Below, piece by piece: positions 41,602 to 50,437 of a DNA stretch of 64,000 nt. The translations under genes and the position numbers were made by a program. A model generated the notes under the pieces. That model was not told the origin of the DNA. It ran no database searches and saw nothing but the letters and a program-made list of their open reading frames with translations. Position 1 is the first letter of the stretch, and the number at the start of each line of letters is the position of its first letter. Source of the stretch: Trabulsiella odontotermitis (GTDB lineage Bacteria > Pseudomonadota > Gammaproteobacteria > Enterobacterales > Enterobacteriaceae); contig NZ_LIFX01000002.1 in NCBI RefSeq assembly GCF_001297775.1, forward strand, positions 62,207-126,206, in the 5' to 3' direction.

Positions 41602-42954
41602 TTAGTGGATCTTCTGTGGTGCCATGCCTGCTGCACGTTGATGGCTTTCCCGCTGCGTCATCGGAATGCGCGTCAGCACCAGCGCCCCCACAATCAGCAG
41701 ACCGGCAACGAACCACAACCCTGAACTGAAGCTGCCGGTCGCATCACGCAGAATACCAATTAGCAACGGACTGACGGAGGAACCCACGTTACCGATGGCG
41801 TTGATCACCGCCAGTGCCACTGCGCGGGACGACAGGCTAATCACCTGATCCGGCGTGGTCCAGAATATCGCCATGGCGGTAAACGATCCGGTTGAGGCCA
41901 TAATGATACCCAGCAACTGGATCAGGCTGTGATCGGTGGCCGAGGCCAGCAGCCATCCCGCTGCGGCGAACAGATAGGGCAGGATGGTGTGCTTTTTTCG
42001 CTCTTTTAACCTGTCCGAACGACGGCTCCACCAGATCATGCCGAGGATAGTGCAAAACTGCGGAATAGCCGCCAGCAGACCAATCACAATATTGCTGCTG
42101 CCGGTGTTAAAGCTTTGCAGGATCTGCGGCGTCCAGATGTTGATGGCGCTGAGCGTATTGGTCAGGCAAAAATAGGCCAGCGTATAGAGCAGCACGGCGG
42201 GCGTCAGCACTTCGCGCAGGGTGGAGCGCGCCGCGAACGACGGCGAAACCGCCACTTCCTGTTCGCGGGCGATCATTGTTTTAAGCGTCTGTTTCTCCTG
42301 CTCATCGAGCCAGGTCGCCTGATCCGGCGTATCGTTGAGGAAAAACCAAGTCACCACGCCGAGCACGACAGACGGTAATCCTTCCAGCAGGAACAGCCAT
42401 TGCCAGCCTTTCAGATTCCACAGTCCATCGAGCGCCAGAATATAGCCGGAGAGGATCGAACCGAGCATCATCGTCACCGGCATGGCGATCATAAACAACG
42501 CGTTGGCGCGGGCGCGGTGATAAGCCGGGAACCACCATGTCAGGTAGACCAGGATGCCTGGCAAAAAACCGGCTTCCGCAATGCCCACCAGCATGCGCAG
42601 GATGTACAACGTATGCGGGCTGGTGGCGAACATCGTGCAGGTCGACGCGATGCCCCACACCACCATGATCCCGGCTATCCATCGGCGTGCGCCGACTTTG
42701 GCCAGCATGATGTTGCTCGGGATCCCGCACAGCACATAGGTGACGTAAAACAACGTCGCCGCCAGGCCAAACATGGTGGACGTCAGACCCAGATCTTTGC
42801 CCATCGTCAGCCCGGCGAAGCCGATGTTAATGCGATCGAGAAACGAAAAAACAAACAGAATAAAAAGAAAAACGATCAAACGACGGAACAGCTTATTAAT
42901 AACGCGATGCTCAACAGCTTTATTATCATTAGTTTGCAGGGTAGAGGTCGTCAT
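41602..42954 (-). CDS. hpaX: HpaX 4-hydroxyphenylacetate permease (MFS)
   Basis: A 450-residue major facilitator of the anion:cation symporter family that imports 4-hydroxyphenylacetate and related acids. Twelve hydrophobic segments; motifs FSFLDRINIGFAGLTMGKDLG after helix 1 and GIPSNIMLAKVGARRW. The frame opens at a GTG at 42966; the ATG at 42954 (MTTSTLQTND) is preferred from the family N-terminus, but the ribosome binding site is weak for both. Retention of the permease next to a homoprotocatechuate pathway suggests aromatic acid uptake is still selected. Confidence 0.93.
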   Translation of the reverse strand: MTTSTLQTNDNKAVEHRVINKLFRRLIVFLFILFVFSFLDRINIGFAGLTMGKDLGLTSTMFGLAATLFYVTYVLCGIPSNIMLAKVGARRWIAGIMVVWGIASTCTMFATSPHTLYILRMLVGIAEAGFLPGILVYLTWWFPAYHRARANALFMIAMPVTMMLGSILSGYILALDGLWNLKGWQWLFLLEGLPSVVLGVVTWFFLNDTPDQATWLDEQEKQTLKTMIAREQEVAVSPSFAARSTLREVLTPAVLLYTLAYFCLTNTLSAINIWTPQILQSFNTGSSNIVIGLLAAIPQFCTILGMIWWSRRSDRLKERKKHTILPYLFAAAGWLLASATDHSLIQLLGIIMASTGSFTAMAIFWTTPDQVISLSSRAVALAVINAIGNVGSSVSPLLIGILRDATGSFSSGLWFVAGLLIVGALVLTRIPMTQRESHQRAAGMAPQKIH

Positions 42955-42975
42955 GATGCGCTCCACATCGTACGG

Positions 42976-43773
42976 TTAGTAGACGGATTTATTGTTATTG
43001 CCTGACATAACCGGTGTATCGATAAAACGCGCCGCTAACGCTTCAGCGGCGCGGGCGAGCAGTGTGGTATCCACACCGACGGCGACAAACAGCGCGCCGA
43101 GTTCAAGGTAACGTTTTGCCATCGCTTCATTAGCCATCAGAATGCCCGGCGCTTTGCCGGCGCTCAGGATCTGCGCGATGGCGCGCTCAATGGCGGCCTG
43201 CACTTCAGGATGCTGCGGGTTACCGGCAAAGCCCATGTCGGCGCTGAGATCCGCCGGACCGATAAACACCCCGTCCACACCATCAACGTCGAGAATTTGC
43301 GGCAGGTTTTTCAGTGCTTCCCGGGTTTCGATTTGCACCAGCACGCACATGGCGTCGTTGGTGTGTTGCAGATAATCCGGGATGCGGTTCCAGCGTGATG
43401 CCCGCGCCAACGCACTGCCCACACCGCGAATCCCGGCGGGCGGATAACGGGTGGCGCGAACTGCCAGCCTGGCTTCGTCAGCGTTTTGTACCATCGGCAC
43501 CAGCAACGTCTGCGCGCCAATATCCAATAACTGTTTGATCTGTACCGGATCGTTCCACGACGGGCGCACCACCGGCTGGCTGCGGTATGGCGCGACCGCC
43601 TGCAACTGAGTTAATACCGTCTGTACATTGTTGGGCGCATGTTCTGCGTCGATCAGCAGCCAGTCAAAACCGCTACCGGCTAACAGTTCGGCGCTGTAGC
43701 TGCTGCATAATCCCAGCCACAGGCCGATTTGCGGGCGACCCGCTTTCAGTGCGTCTTTAAAGGCGTTATTCAT
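42976..43773 (-). CDS. hpaI: HpaI 4-hydroxy-2-oxoheptanedioate aldolase
   Basis: A 265-residue metal-dependent class II pyruvate aldolase (HpcH/HpaI family) that splits 4-hydroxy-2-oxoheptane-1,7-dioate to pyruvate and succinic semialdehyde, the last ring-cleavage step. Seen: [31 protein letters not shown], the metal ligands in VQIETREA and [14 protein letters not shown]. The frame runs to 43830, but the ATG at 43773 ([21 protein letters not shown]) is the family start. 10-bp gap to hpaH. Confidence 0.95.
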   Translation of the reverse strand: MNNAFKDALKAGRPQIGLWLGLCSSYSAELLAGSGFDWLLIDAEHAPNNVQTVLTQLQAVAPYRSQPVVRPSWNDPVQIKQLLDIGAQTLLVPMVQNADEARLAVRATRYPPAGIRGVGSALARASRWNRIPDYLQHTNDAMCVLVQIETREALKNLPQILDVDGVDGVFIGPADLSADMGFAGNPQHPEVQAAIERAIAQILSAGKAPGILMANEAMAKRYLELGALFVAVGVDTTLLARAAEALAARFIDTPVMSGNNNKSVY

Positions 43774-43783
43774 GCGCATCTCC

Positions 43784-44587
43784 TTACACAAAGCGGCAAC
43801 TGATGGCGCCCATGTTGCCGTAATCGACATGGAAGGTATCGCCCTTACGCGCCGGTACCGGGCGGGTAAACGAACCGCCGAGAATGATCTGCCCGGCTTC
43901 CAGTTGTACGTCGTGCGGCGCCAGTTTGTTGGCCAGCCACGCCACGCCGTTGGCCGGGTGATTCAGCACGCCCGCGGCGACGCCGGTCTCTTCAATGACG
44001 CCGTTGCGATAGAGCAGTGCGGAGATCCAGCGCAGATCCAGTTCGTCAGGTTTAACCGGACGACCGCCGAGGATCACTCCGGCGTTGGCGGCGTTATCGG
44101 AGATGGTGTCGAACACTTTGCGCGGGCGCTGGGTTTCGGGATCGACGTTGTGGCAGCGGGCGTCGATCAGCTCCAGCGCCGGGATCACGTAATCGGTGGC
44201 GTTGTAGACGTCGAACAGTGTGCAGTTGGGGCCGCGCAGCGGTTTCGCCAGCACAAACGCCAGCTCGACTTCGATGCGTGGCACGATAAAACGATCGGTC
44301 GGAATGTCGCTGCCATCATGAAAAAACATGTCGTCAAGCAGCGCGCCGTAATCCGGTTCGCTGATCTGCGAGCTGGCCTGCATCGCTTTGGAGGTCAGGC
44401 CGATTTTATGCCCCTTCAGCACACGCCCTTCGGCAATTTTGAGGTCAACCCATTCACGCTGTACGGCATAGGCGTCTTCAATGGTGATGGTCGGGTAATC
44501 GAGCGAGATCGCACGGATTTGCTCACGCTGTTTTTCGGCCTGATTCAACCGCCGTGCGATCAGGGTTCGGGTCTGTTTATCGAGCAT
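43784..44587 (-). CDS. hpaH: HpaH 2-oxo-hept-3-ene-1,7-dioate hydratase
   Basis: A 267-residue hydratase of the FAH-related HpcG/MhpD family that adds water to 2-oxohept-3-enedioate, giving the HpaI substrate. Metal-binding acidic residues are in [15 protein letters not shown] (E-x-E) with the conserved [10 protein letters not shown] and [17 protein letters not shown]. Same length as E. coli W HpaH. The REP pair upstream separates it from hpaF, but all are on one strand and could share a transcript. Confidence 0.95.
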   Translation of the reverse strand: MLDKQTRTLIARRLNQAEKQREQIRAISLDYPTITIEDAYAVQREWVDLKIAEGRVLKGHKIGLTSKAMQASSQISEPDYGALLDDMFFHDGSDIPTDRFIVPRIEVELAFVLAKPLRGPNCTLFDVYNATDYVIPALELIDARCHNVDPETQRPRKVFDTISDNAANAGVILGGRPVKPDELDLRWISALLYRNGVIEETGVAAGVLNHPANGVAWLANKLAPHDVQLEAGQIILGGSFTRPVPARKGDTFHVDYGNMGAISCRFV

Positions 44588-44605
44588 AGAGATTCCTGTG
44601 GCAGT

Positions 44606-44678
44606 GCCGGATGGCGCGTTGCTTATCCGGCCTACATTCGAAGCCGTTGTAGGCCCGGTAAGCGCAGCGCCACCGGGC
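44606..44678. repeat. pair of REP palindromes in opposite orientation (BIME-like)
   Basis: First unit GCCGGAT...ATCCGGC (44606-44631), second unit GCCCGGT...ACCGGGC (44653-44678), facing each other across 21 bp. They lie inside the hpa gene set between hpaF and hpaH, so they may dampen or stabilise downstream mRNA segments. Confidence 0.8.
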
Positions 44679-44689
44679 GAGAAAGTGTG

Positions 44690-45070
44690 CTACTTAAACA
44701 AGGCGTGCACGTTGTTCTGCTTGTAATTCAGTGTCGGGTGCAGCTCTTCGATTTCGAAGGAGAGCGCCAGATAGCGGCTCGCCATCAGTGCGGCAAAATG
44801 GGCGTTTATCAGCGCGAACAACTGCTCGCCAACCTGCTGGCGGCTCTCCAGGCTGCGGCCTGCACCGATTTTCAGTGTCATGTGAACGAAGGCATAGTCA
44901 TGCTTGCCGTCGGCCATTTGCCAGGTATCGAGCCACAGCGCGCGGCTGCGAATACCGCCGATCGGGAAAATGCCGGTGGCGGCGAGCGCGTCGTTCACTT
45001 TGGCGAACAGACCCGGTAAGTCGGCCTGCTCGCGAATGTTCTCGGTACATTCAGCGATAAAATGCGGCAT
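44690..45070 (-). CDS. hpaF: HpaF 5-carboxymethyl-2-hydroxymuconate isomerase
   Basis: A 126-residue tautomerase-superfamily enzyme that isomerises 5-carboxymethyl-2-hydroxymuconate. Pro-2, which becomes the catalytic N-terminal proline after Met removal, is present (MPHFIAECTENIREQ), as are conserved Arg residues in IRSRALWLDTWQMAD. Usual length (126). It lies 9 bp downstream of hpaD. Confidence 0.95.
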   Translation of the reverse strand: MPHFIAECTENIREQADLPGLFAKVNDALAATGIFPIGGIRSRALWLDTWQMADGKHDYAFVHMTLKIGAGRSLESRQQVGEQLFALINAHFAALMASRYLALSFEIEELHPTLNYKQNNVHALFK

Positions 45071-45079
45071 GATTTTTCC

Positions 45080-45931
45080 TTACGCAGACAGCGGGAAAAC
45101 GGCGTTCACCTGCCCGGTGCCGGAGCTGGGGAACAGGTCGGTGATGAACTCCACCTTGCCGTCGTAGTTATCCCAACCCAGCAGGCCGAGCAGCATCACG
45201 GTGTCGTGCATATTGCCTTCGCCGTAGCAGTAATCGGCGTATTCCGGCAGCATGCTGCAGAACTCCTTAAATTTGCCCTCGCGCCACAGCTTCACCACGC
45301 GTTCGTCCATCTGGCGGTCGAATTCACGGGTGTAGCTGTTCATCCCTTCTTCCGCGCGCTGGTCGTCGATGAACCGGTGCGACAGCGAGCCGCTGGCGAG
45401 CACCGCCACGGTACCGTCGTACTTTTCGATAGCGCTGAGAATGGCCTCGCCCAGTTTGCGGCTGTCGGCAAAATCATGAACGGTACAGAACGCCGAAATC
45501 GAGATCACTTTGAAATGCCGGTCGCTGTTCATGTAACGCATCGGCACCAGCGTGCCGTACTCCAGCTTCAGGCTCGGGATGTTGTGCGCTTTGGCGCGCA
45601 CGCCACGCGCAATGGCTTCGTCGGCGATAAGCTGGCCGAGTGCCGGGTTGCCGTCGTATTCGTAGGTCAGATCGCGGATAAAATGCGGCAGTTCGTTGCT
45701 GGTGTAGACTCCCGCAAAATGTTCCGCGCAGTTGATGTGATAGGCGCTGTTGACCAGCCAGTGGGTGTCGAACACGATGATGGTATCGACGCCCATTTCG
45801 CGGCAGCGCTTGCTGATCTCTTTATGCCCGTCGATTGCCGACTGACGGCAGCCGTGGTTTTTCCCCGGCAGCTCAGAAAGATACATCGACGGAACGTGAG
45901 TGACTTTGGCGGCTAACGCTAACTTTCCCAT
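45080..45931 (-). CDS. hpaD: HpaD 3,4-dihydroxyphenylacetate 2,3-dioxygenase
   Basis: A 283-residue extradiol ring-cleavage dioxygenase of the LigB (class III) superfamily, the key step opening the homoprotocatechuate ring with Fe(II). Candidate ligands and acid/base residues appear in VPSMYLSELPGKNHGCRQSAIDGH, DTHWLVNSAYHINC and LASGSLSHRFID. The frame extends to 45982, but the ATG at 45931 (MGKLALAAKVTHVPSMYLSE) is the family start, 1 bp after the hpaE stop. Same length as E. coli HpaD. Confidence 0.95.
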   Translation of the reverse strand: MGKLALAAKVTHVPSMYLSELPGKNHGCRQSAIDGHKEISKRCREMGVDTIIVFDTHWLVNSAYHINCAEHFAGVYTSNELPHFIRDLTYEYDGNPALGQLIADEAIARGVRAKAHNIPSLKLEYGTLVPMRYMNSDRHFKVISISAFCTVHDFADSRKLGEAILSAIEKYDGTVAVLASGSLSHRFIDDQRAEEGMNSYTREFDRQMDERVVKLWREGKFKEFCSMLPEYADYCYGEGNMHDTVMLLGLLGWDNYDGKVEFITDLFPSSGTGQVNAVFPLSA

Positions 45932-45932
45932 C

Positions 45933-47399
45933 TCAGACTCCCCATTTGGGGATCGGGTGATCACCCATGGAAATGCAGACATTTTTCATTTCGGCGAACA
46001 CTTCAAAGCTGTATTCGCCCCCTTCGCGCCCGGTACCGGACGCTTTCACGCCACCGAACGGCTGGCGCAGGTCGCGCACGTTTTGCGTATTAACGAACAC
46101 CATTCCGGCTTCAATACCGCGCGCCAGGCGCAGCACTTTGCTGACGTCCTGGGTCCAGATGTAGGAGGCGAGACCGTACTCCACGTCGTTCGCCAGCCGC
46201 AGCCCTTCGGCTTCGTCTTTGAACGGCAGCAGGCAGGCCACCGGGCCGAAAATCTCTTCCTGCGCCACGCGCATGCGGTTGTCGACATCGGCCAGCACCG
46301 TCGGGCGCAGGAAATTGCCGCCTTTAAGATGTGCAGGCAGATCGGTCGGTTTGTCCGGTCCGCCCGCCAGCAGCGTCGCGCCTTCTTCAATGCCGAGGCG
46401 GATGTAGCCGGAGACTTTGTCCCAGTGCTGCTGGCTGATAAGCGCCCCAACCTGGGTGTTCGGATCAGTCGGGTCGCCCACTCGCAGACGGTTGGCGCGT
46501 TCGGCAAAGCGCTTCACAAATTCCGGGTAGATGCTTTGCTGAATGAAAATGCGCGACCCGGCGGTGCAGCGTTCGCCGTTGAGCGAGAAAATGGTGAACA
46601 GCGCGGCGTCCAGCGCACGTTCGATGTCGGCGTCTTCAAACACCAGCACCGGCGATTTGCCACCCAGTTCCATTGAGTATTTTTTCAGTCCGGCGTTTTG
46701 CATAATGCGGCGACCCGTCGCGGTGCCACCGGTGAACGACACGGCGCGGACATCGTGATGACGGACCAGCGCATCGCCCGCCGTGGCGCCATACCCCTGC
46801 ACCACGTTCAGCACACCTGCCGGAATGCCTGCTTCCAGCGCCAGCTCGCCCAGACGATCAGCGGTCAGCGGCGACAGCTCAGACATTTTCAGCACCGCGG
46901 TATTGCCGAGCGCCAGGCACGGCGCGACCTTCCAGGTGGCAGTCATAAACGGCACGTTCCACGGCGAGACCAGCGCACAGACGCCGACCGGCTGCACCAG
47001 GGTGTAGTTCAGCATCTTGTCGTCGACCGGGTAGGTTTTGCCGTTCATCTGCTGGCACACTTCGGCGAAAAACTCGAAGTTGTGCGACGCACGCGGGATC
47101 AGCACGTTTTTGGTCTGGTGGATGGGCAGTCCGGTGTCAGCGGTTTCCATCGCCGCGATGTCCGGCACGTTTTCGTCGATCAGTTCGCCGAGGCGACGCA
47201 TCAGGCGTGCGCGCTCTTTCATCGGCAGATTGGCCCATGTCGGGAACGCCGCTTTTGCTGCCGCCACCGCCTCGTTGATTTCCGCTTCTCCGCCGGACGC
47301 CACCTCAGCCAGTACCTCGCCGGTGGCCGGATTGATCGAGTGGAAATAGTCGTTACCGGCGACGTTTTTGCCGTTAATCCAGTGATTTATCTTTTTCAT
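45933..47399 (-). CDS. hpaE: HpaE 5-carboxymethyl-2-hydroxymuconate semialdehyde dehydrogenase
   Basis: A 488-residue NAD-dependent aldehyde dehydrogenase that oxidises the ring-opened semialdehyde made by HpaD. Catalytic glutamate in MELGGKSPVLVFEDAD, catalytic cysteine in NGERCTAGSRIFIQ, and the C-terminal PFGGVKASGTGREGG are all present. It overlaps the end of hpaG by 4 bp (ATGA), consistent with translational coupling. Confidence 0.96.
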   Translation of the reverse strand: MKKINHWINGKNVAGNDYFHSINPATGEVLAEVASGGEAEINEAVAAAKAAFPTWANLPMKERARLMRRLGELIDENVPDIAAMETADTGLPIHQTKNVLIPRASHNFEFFAEVCQQMNGKTYPVDDKMLNYTLVQPVGVCALVSPWNVPFMTATWKVAPCLALGNTAVLKMSELSPLTADRLGELALEAGIPAGVLNVVQGYGATAGDALVRHHDVRAVSFTGGTATGRRIMQNAGLKKYSMELGGKSPVLVFEDADIERALDAALFTIFSLNGERCTAGSRIFIQQSIYPEFVKRFAERANRLRVGDPTDPNTQVGALISQQHWDKVSGYIRLGIEEGATLLAGGPDKPTDLPAHLKGGNFLRPTVLADVDNRMRVAQEEIFGPVACLLPFKDEAEGLRLANDVEYGLASYIWTQDVSKVLRLARGIEAGMVFVNTQNVRDLRQPFGGVKASGTGREGGEYSFEVFAEMKNVCISMGDHPIPKWGV

Positions 47400-48697
47400 T
47401 TCAGCGTCTCCTCATACGTCTGCTGGCTGATAATGCGGTTGACCAGGCGGCCCACGCCTTCCACTTCCACCACCACTTCGTCGCCCGGCACCACGTCAGA
47501 CAGCCCTTTCGGCGTGCCGGTGGCGATCATGTCGCCCGGTTGCAGCGTCATAAAATCGCTCAGGTACGCAATCAGGAAGGGGATGTCGAAAATGAGATCA
47601 GCCGTGGTGCCCTGCTGGCGCAACTCGCCGTTAACCCAGGTGCGCAGGGTCAGGTTATGCGGATCGGGAATCGCGGATTTATCGACGATCCACGGGGCGA
47701 TGGGCGTCAGCGTGTCGCGGCTTTTCACCCGCAGATTCGGGCGGTAATAATTTTCCAGGTAGTCGCGGATGGCGTAGTCGTTGCAAAGGGTGTAACCGGC
47801 AACGTAATCCATCGCCGTCTCACGACTGACGTGGTGAGCCGTTTTGCCGATGACCACCACCAGTTCGGCTTCGTAATGCATGTAATCAACGTTGTCCGGG
47901 CGTACGGAGACCTGGTTGTCGCCGGTAAACGAGTTGGCGGCTTTGATAAAAATCAGCGGCTCTTCCGGCGGCTTAAAATCCAGTTCGCTGGCGTGATCGG
48001 CATAGTTCAGACCGAGCGCAAACAGCGTGCCGTTGGGGTGCGGACGTGGCTCAACAGTGCGAACATCCGTGATGTCGCGTTCGTCCACCACCGGGTTTTC
48101 CAGCGGCGGAAAGCCTTCGGCGAGAATGCGTACGCGATCGCCAGGCTTAAGCGCCACACGCTGTTGCGGCGTGCCGAGCAGAATGGCGTCGCCGGGTTGC
48201 AGGGTGGCGAACTCACTCAACGCGCAGAGCAGTTCCGCGGCATTGCGCTGTAAATCCGCCGTGCTCCAGCGGTCCGCTTCACGGCCGTTGATGTCAGTAA
48301 TGATGGTCAGATTGTCGACGTTGTTAAGCGCTGTCATTTCACCCAACGGGCAGAAACCGTCACGGCACTTCGCTTTGATCGCCGGGCGGTAAAAGCTCTC
48401 TTCCGGCAGGCTGACCTCGTTGGCCAGCGCATAACCCGCGATGTACTCCGGCGCATCGGCGACGCTTACTTTGCTGGCGGTTTTACCGACGATCAGCGCG
48501 ACAGTGGCGCCGCTCAGCACCGTTTCACCCACAGGATGCGGGATCGCCTCGCCGCCACGGATCACCGTGTTGTGCGGTTTGATAAACCACACCGCCGTTT
48601 TTGGCGGCGCGTTGTAAGGGGCTTGCCGGAATGCCTGCTGCCAGGCGTCAATCTGGCTGCGATGGTTGAGCGCAACGGCAAAAACAGTGCCTTTCAT
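47396..48697 (-). CDS. hpaG: HpaG bifunctional isomerase/decarboxylase
   Basis: A 433-residue fusion of two FAH-superfamily domains (about residues 1-205 and 206-430) that decarboxylates and isomerises 5-oxopent-3-ene-1,2,5-tricarboxylate in the homoprotocatechuate pathway. The second domain shows the FAH core: LGLNYADHASELDF, DYMHYEAELVVVIGKTA, YTLCNDYAIRD and MIATGTPKGLSDVVPGDEV. It is the first gene of the hpaGEDFHI unit, divergent from hpaR with a 274-bp control region. Confidence 0.95.
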   Translation of the reverse strand: MKGTVFAVALNHRSQIDAWQQAFRQAPYNAPPKTAVWFIKPHNTVIRGGEAIPHPVGETVLSGATVALIVGKTASKVSVADAPEYIAGYALANEVSLPEESFYRPAIKAKCRDGFCPLGEMTALNNVDNLTIITDINGREADRWSTADLQRNAAELLCALSEFATLQPGDAILLGTPQQRVALKPGDRVRILAEGFPPLENPVVDERDITDVRTVEPRPHPNGTLFALGLNYADHASELDFKPPEEPLIFIKAANSFTGDNQVSVRPDNVDYMHYEAELVVVIGKTAHHVSRETAMDYVAGYTLCNDYAIRDYLENYYRPNLRVKSRDTLTPIAPWIVDKSAIPDPHNLTLRTWVNGELRQQGTTADLIFDIPFLIAYLSDFMTLQPGDMIATGTPKGLSDVVPGDEVVVEVEGVGRLVNRIISQQTYEETLK

Positions 48698-48727
48698 TCA
48701 CCACTCCTCAAATCCGTTCTGTTAATT

Positions 48728-48743
48728 CATTAATATGTTAATG
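48728..48743. promoter_or_regulatory. candidate HpaR operator in the hpaG-hpaR gap
   Basis: CATTAA-TATG-TTAATG is a perfect inverted repeat of MarR-operator size, 30 bp upstream of the hpaG start. HpaR is known to repress the meta-cleavage operon in E. coli W from sites near the hpaG promoter. The match to HpaR is inferred from position and symmetry. Confidence 0.5.
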
Positions 48744-48971
48744 ATCATCTTTTATGCCGCTGGCCTCTTTTTGGCAACTAAAGGTGAATGATTTGTGATC
48801 TGTTTAACGAAAAATTTACATGCGAAAAGAGTAGTCGTTATTTTTCAACGGATTAATATTTTTTTTCATAAATCTGGTACACTTCTCAGCCTGAAGCAGG
48901 CTGCTGAAAAAAGCACCGTTGCTGAATTATTTACTTATTAATGATGGCTGGAATTTTACGGGATGGCAGCA

Positions 48972-49415
48972 ATGCATGACTCGTTAACCATTGCGTTGTT
49001 ACAGGCGCGGGAAGCGGCGATGGGCTATTTTCGCCCGATCGTCAAACGGCATAACCTTACCGAGCAGCAGTGGCGCATTGTCCGCGTGCTGGCGGAAAAC
49101 CCGTCGATAGATTTTCACGACCTGGCGTTTCGCACCTGTATTTTGCGCCCGAGCCTGACCGGCATTCTGACGCGCATGGAGCGCGATGGCCTGGTGTTGC
49201 GCCTCAAGCCGGTGACCGACCAGCGCAAGCTGTATGTGTCGCTGACCAAAGCGGGTTATGCGTTATACGAACATGCGCAATCGCAGGTGGAAGAGGCGTA
49301 CCGGCAGATTGAAATGGCGTTTACGCCGGAGAAAATGCAGCAACTGACCGCGCTGCTGGAGGAGTTTATCGCGCTGGGCAACCCGCAGGCTGCCGAACGC
49401 GATGAAGAGGAATAA
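48972..49415 (+). CDS. hpaR: HpaR MarR-family repressor of the hpa meta-cleavage operon
   Basis: A 147-residue MarR-type repressor, released by homoprotocatechuate or related acids. Winged helix with RPIVKRHNLTEQQWRIVRVLAE and the recognition segment CILRPSLTGILTRMERDGLV, wing RLKPVTDQRKLYVSLT. The frame starts at ATG 48963, but E. coli W HpaR begins MHDSLTIALLQAREAAM, fitting 48972; the ribosome binding site does not decide. It is convergent with the DUF3343 gene, only 3 bp apart. Confidence 0.94.
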   Translation: MHDSLTIALLQAREAAMGYFRPIVKRHNLTEQQWRIVRVLAENPSIDFHDLAFRTCILRPSLTGILTRMERDGLVLRLKPVTDQRKLYVSLTKAGYALYEHAQSQVEEAYRQIEMAFTPEKMQQLTALLEEFIALGNPQAAERDEEE

Positions 49416-49418
49416 CGT

Positions 49419-49664
49419 TCACACTGCCGGAAACTGCGCGACGGGGTGAAAATGCTCCTCGTCGCAACGGTAAATGCTCTCCGTCAGGCCGGGGATTACC
49501 CAGCGCGTGGGATCTTCACCGTGCAGATGAATACACAAACCACAACCGCCGCGCAGACCGCGCGGAATATCCTTCACCGTAAACGGCTCGCCAGCTTCCT
49601 GCAGTTTTTTGCGGGTCTGAACCACGCCGAGCGTTGAGTGAAACAGCAGAATGTAATGCGCCAT
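49419..49664 (-). CDS. DUF3343 family small protein (putative S/Se carrier-like)
   Basis: An 81-residue protein with HYILLFHSTLGVVQTRKKLQ at the N-terminus and a CGLCIHLHGED motif (two Cys around residues 41-44). This is the DUF3343 / putative Se/S carrier-like family. Its ATG overlaps the yjiL stop by 1 nt (TAATG), so it is translated together with yjiL and yjiM. The paired cysteines suggest a thiol or metal role with the iron-sulfur enzyme YjiM; no function is established. Confidence 0.75.
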   Translation of the reverse strand: MAHYILLFHSTLGVVQTRKKLQEAGEPFTVKDIPRGLRGGCGLCIHLHGEDPTRWVIPGLTESIYRCDEEHFHPVAQFPAV

Positions 49665-50428
49665 TATCGCCCTCGCTGCCGCTGACCAATCAACGCCGCC
49701 CCTATCGCCCCGGCAAACTGCGCGTCGGGGTGGGTATTAACGTCCGCGCCCAGATGCGTGGATAGCATTCGCGTAAATGCCTGGCAATGGCTGACGCCAC
49801 CGGTAAACAGCACCGGCCCCTGTGATGTCAGGCGCGAGATAAAGTTGGCGCTGCGCCGCGCCATGGCGTTGATCACACCCGCCAGAATCGCTTCGGGCGC
49901 AATGCCTGCCGAGCGCAGGCTTATCACCTCTGACTCAGCAAACACCGTGCACATGCTGGTGATGGCGTGGGGCTCAATGCCCGCGACCAGTGCATCCAGC
50001 TCCTCGACACTGGCGCCCAGCGTGCGGGAAATGACGTCAAGAAAACGCCCGGTACCGGCGGCGCATTTGTCGTTCATCAGAAAATCGGTAAGGTTGCCGT
50101 CCTCATCCAGTTGAATGACTTTGCTGTCCTGGCCGCCAATATCAATCACCGTGCGGGTGTCCGCCATCAGCAGACGAGCGCCGAGACCGTGACAGGAGAT
50201 TTCGGTCACCTGTTTGTCGGCAAAATCGACCAACTGGCGCCCGTATCCTGTGAGCGTCAGAAACGGGCGTTCCGCGAGATCGTCGCTCAGCTCATGCCAC
50301 GCCTGTTCTATCGCCAGCGCCGGGCGAAAGGGCGTCGGGCAGAGGAAGCGCCGCAGCAGGGTATTCCCCTCCAGCAGCACGCCCTTGGTGGCGGTGGAGC
50401 CGGAATCTATGCCTACCGTCAGTGACAT
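49664..50428 (-). CDS. yjiL: YjiL ATPase activator (BadF/BadG/BcrA/BcrD family)
   Basis: A 254-residue ASKHA-fold ATPase like HgdC, the archerase that injects low-potential electrons into 2-hydroxyacyl-CoA dehydratases or double-cubane cluster proteins. ATP loop VGIDSGSTATKGVLL, the second loop DIGGQDSKVIQLD, and the cysteines that ligate the 4Fe-4S cluster between the two subunits (NDKCAAGTGRFLD and TSMCTVFAESEV) are intact. It follows yjiM by 9 bp. Confidence 0.92.
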   Translation of the reverse strand: MSLTVGIDSGSTATKGVLLEGNTLLRRFLCPTPFRPALAIEQAWHELSDDLAERPFLTLTGYGRQLVDFADKQVTEISCHGLGARLLMADTRTVIDIGGQDSKVIQLDEDGNLTDFLMNDKCAAGTGRFLDVISRTLGASVEELDALVAGIEPHAITSMCTVFAESEVISLRSAGIAPEAILAGVINAMARRSANFISRLTSQGPVLFTGGVSHCQAFTRMLSTHLGADVNTHPDAQFAGAIGAALIGQRQRGR

Positions 50429-50437
50429 TCCCGCTCC

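Noticed and set aside
43772..45019. 415-codon + strand frame antisense to hpaH and hpaF
   Set aside because: It crosses two conserved genes and the REP pair, with no ribosome binding site or domain.
46698..47747. 349-codon + strand frame antisense to hpaE/hpaG
   Set aside because: Shadow of the hpa genes; Arg/His-rich composition and no motif.
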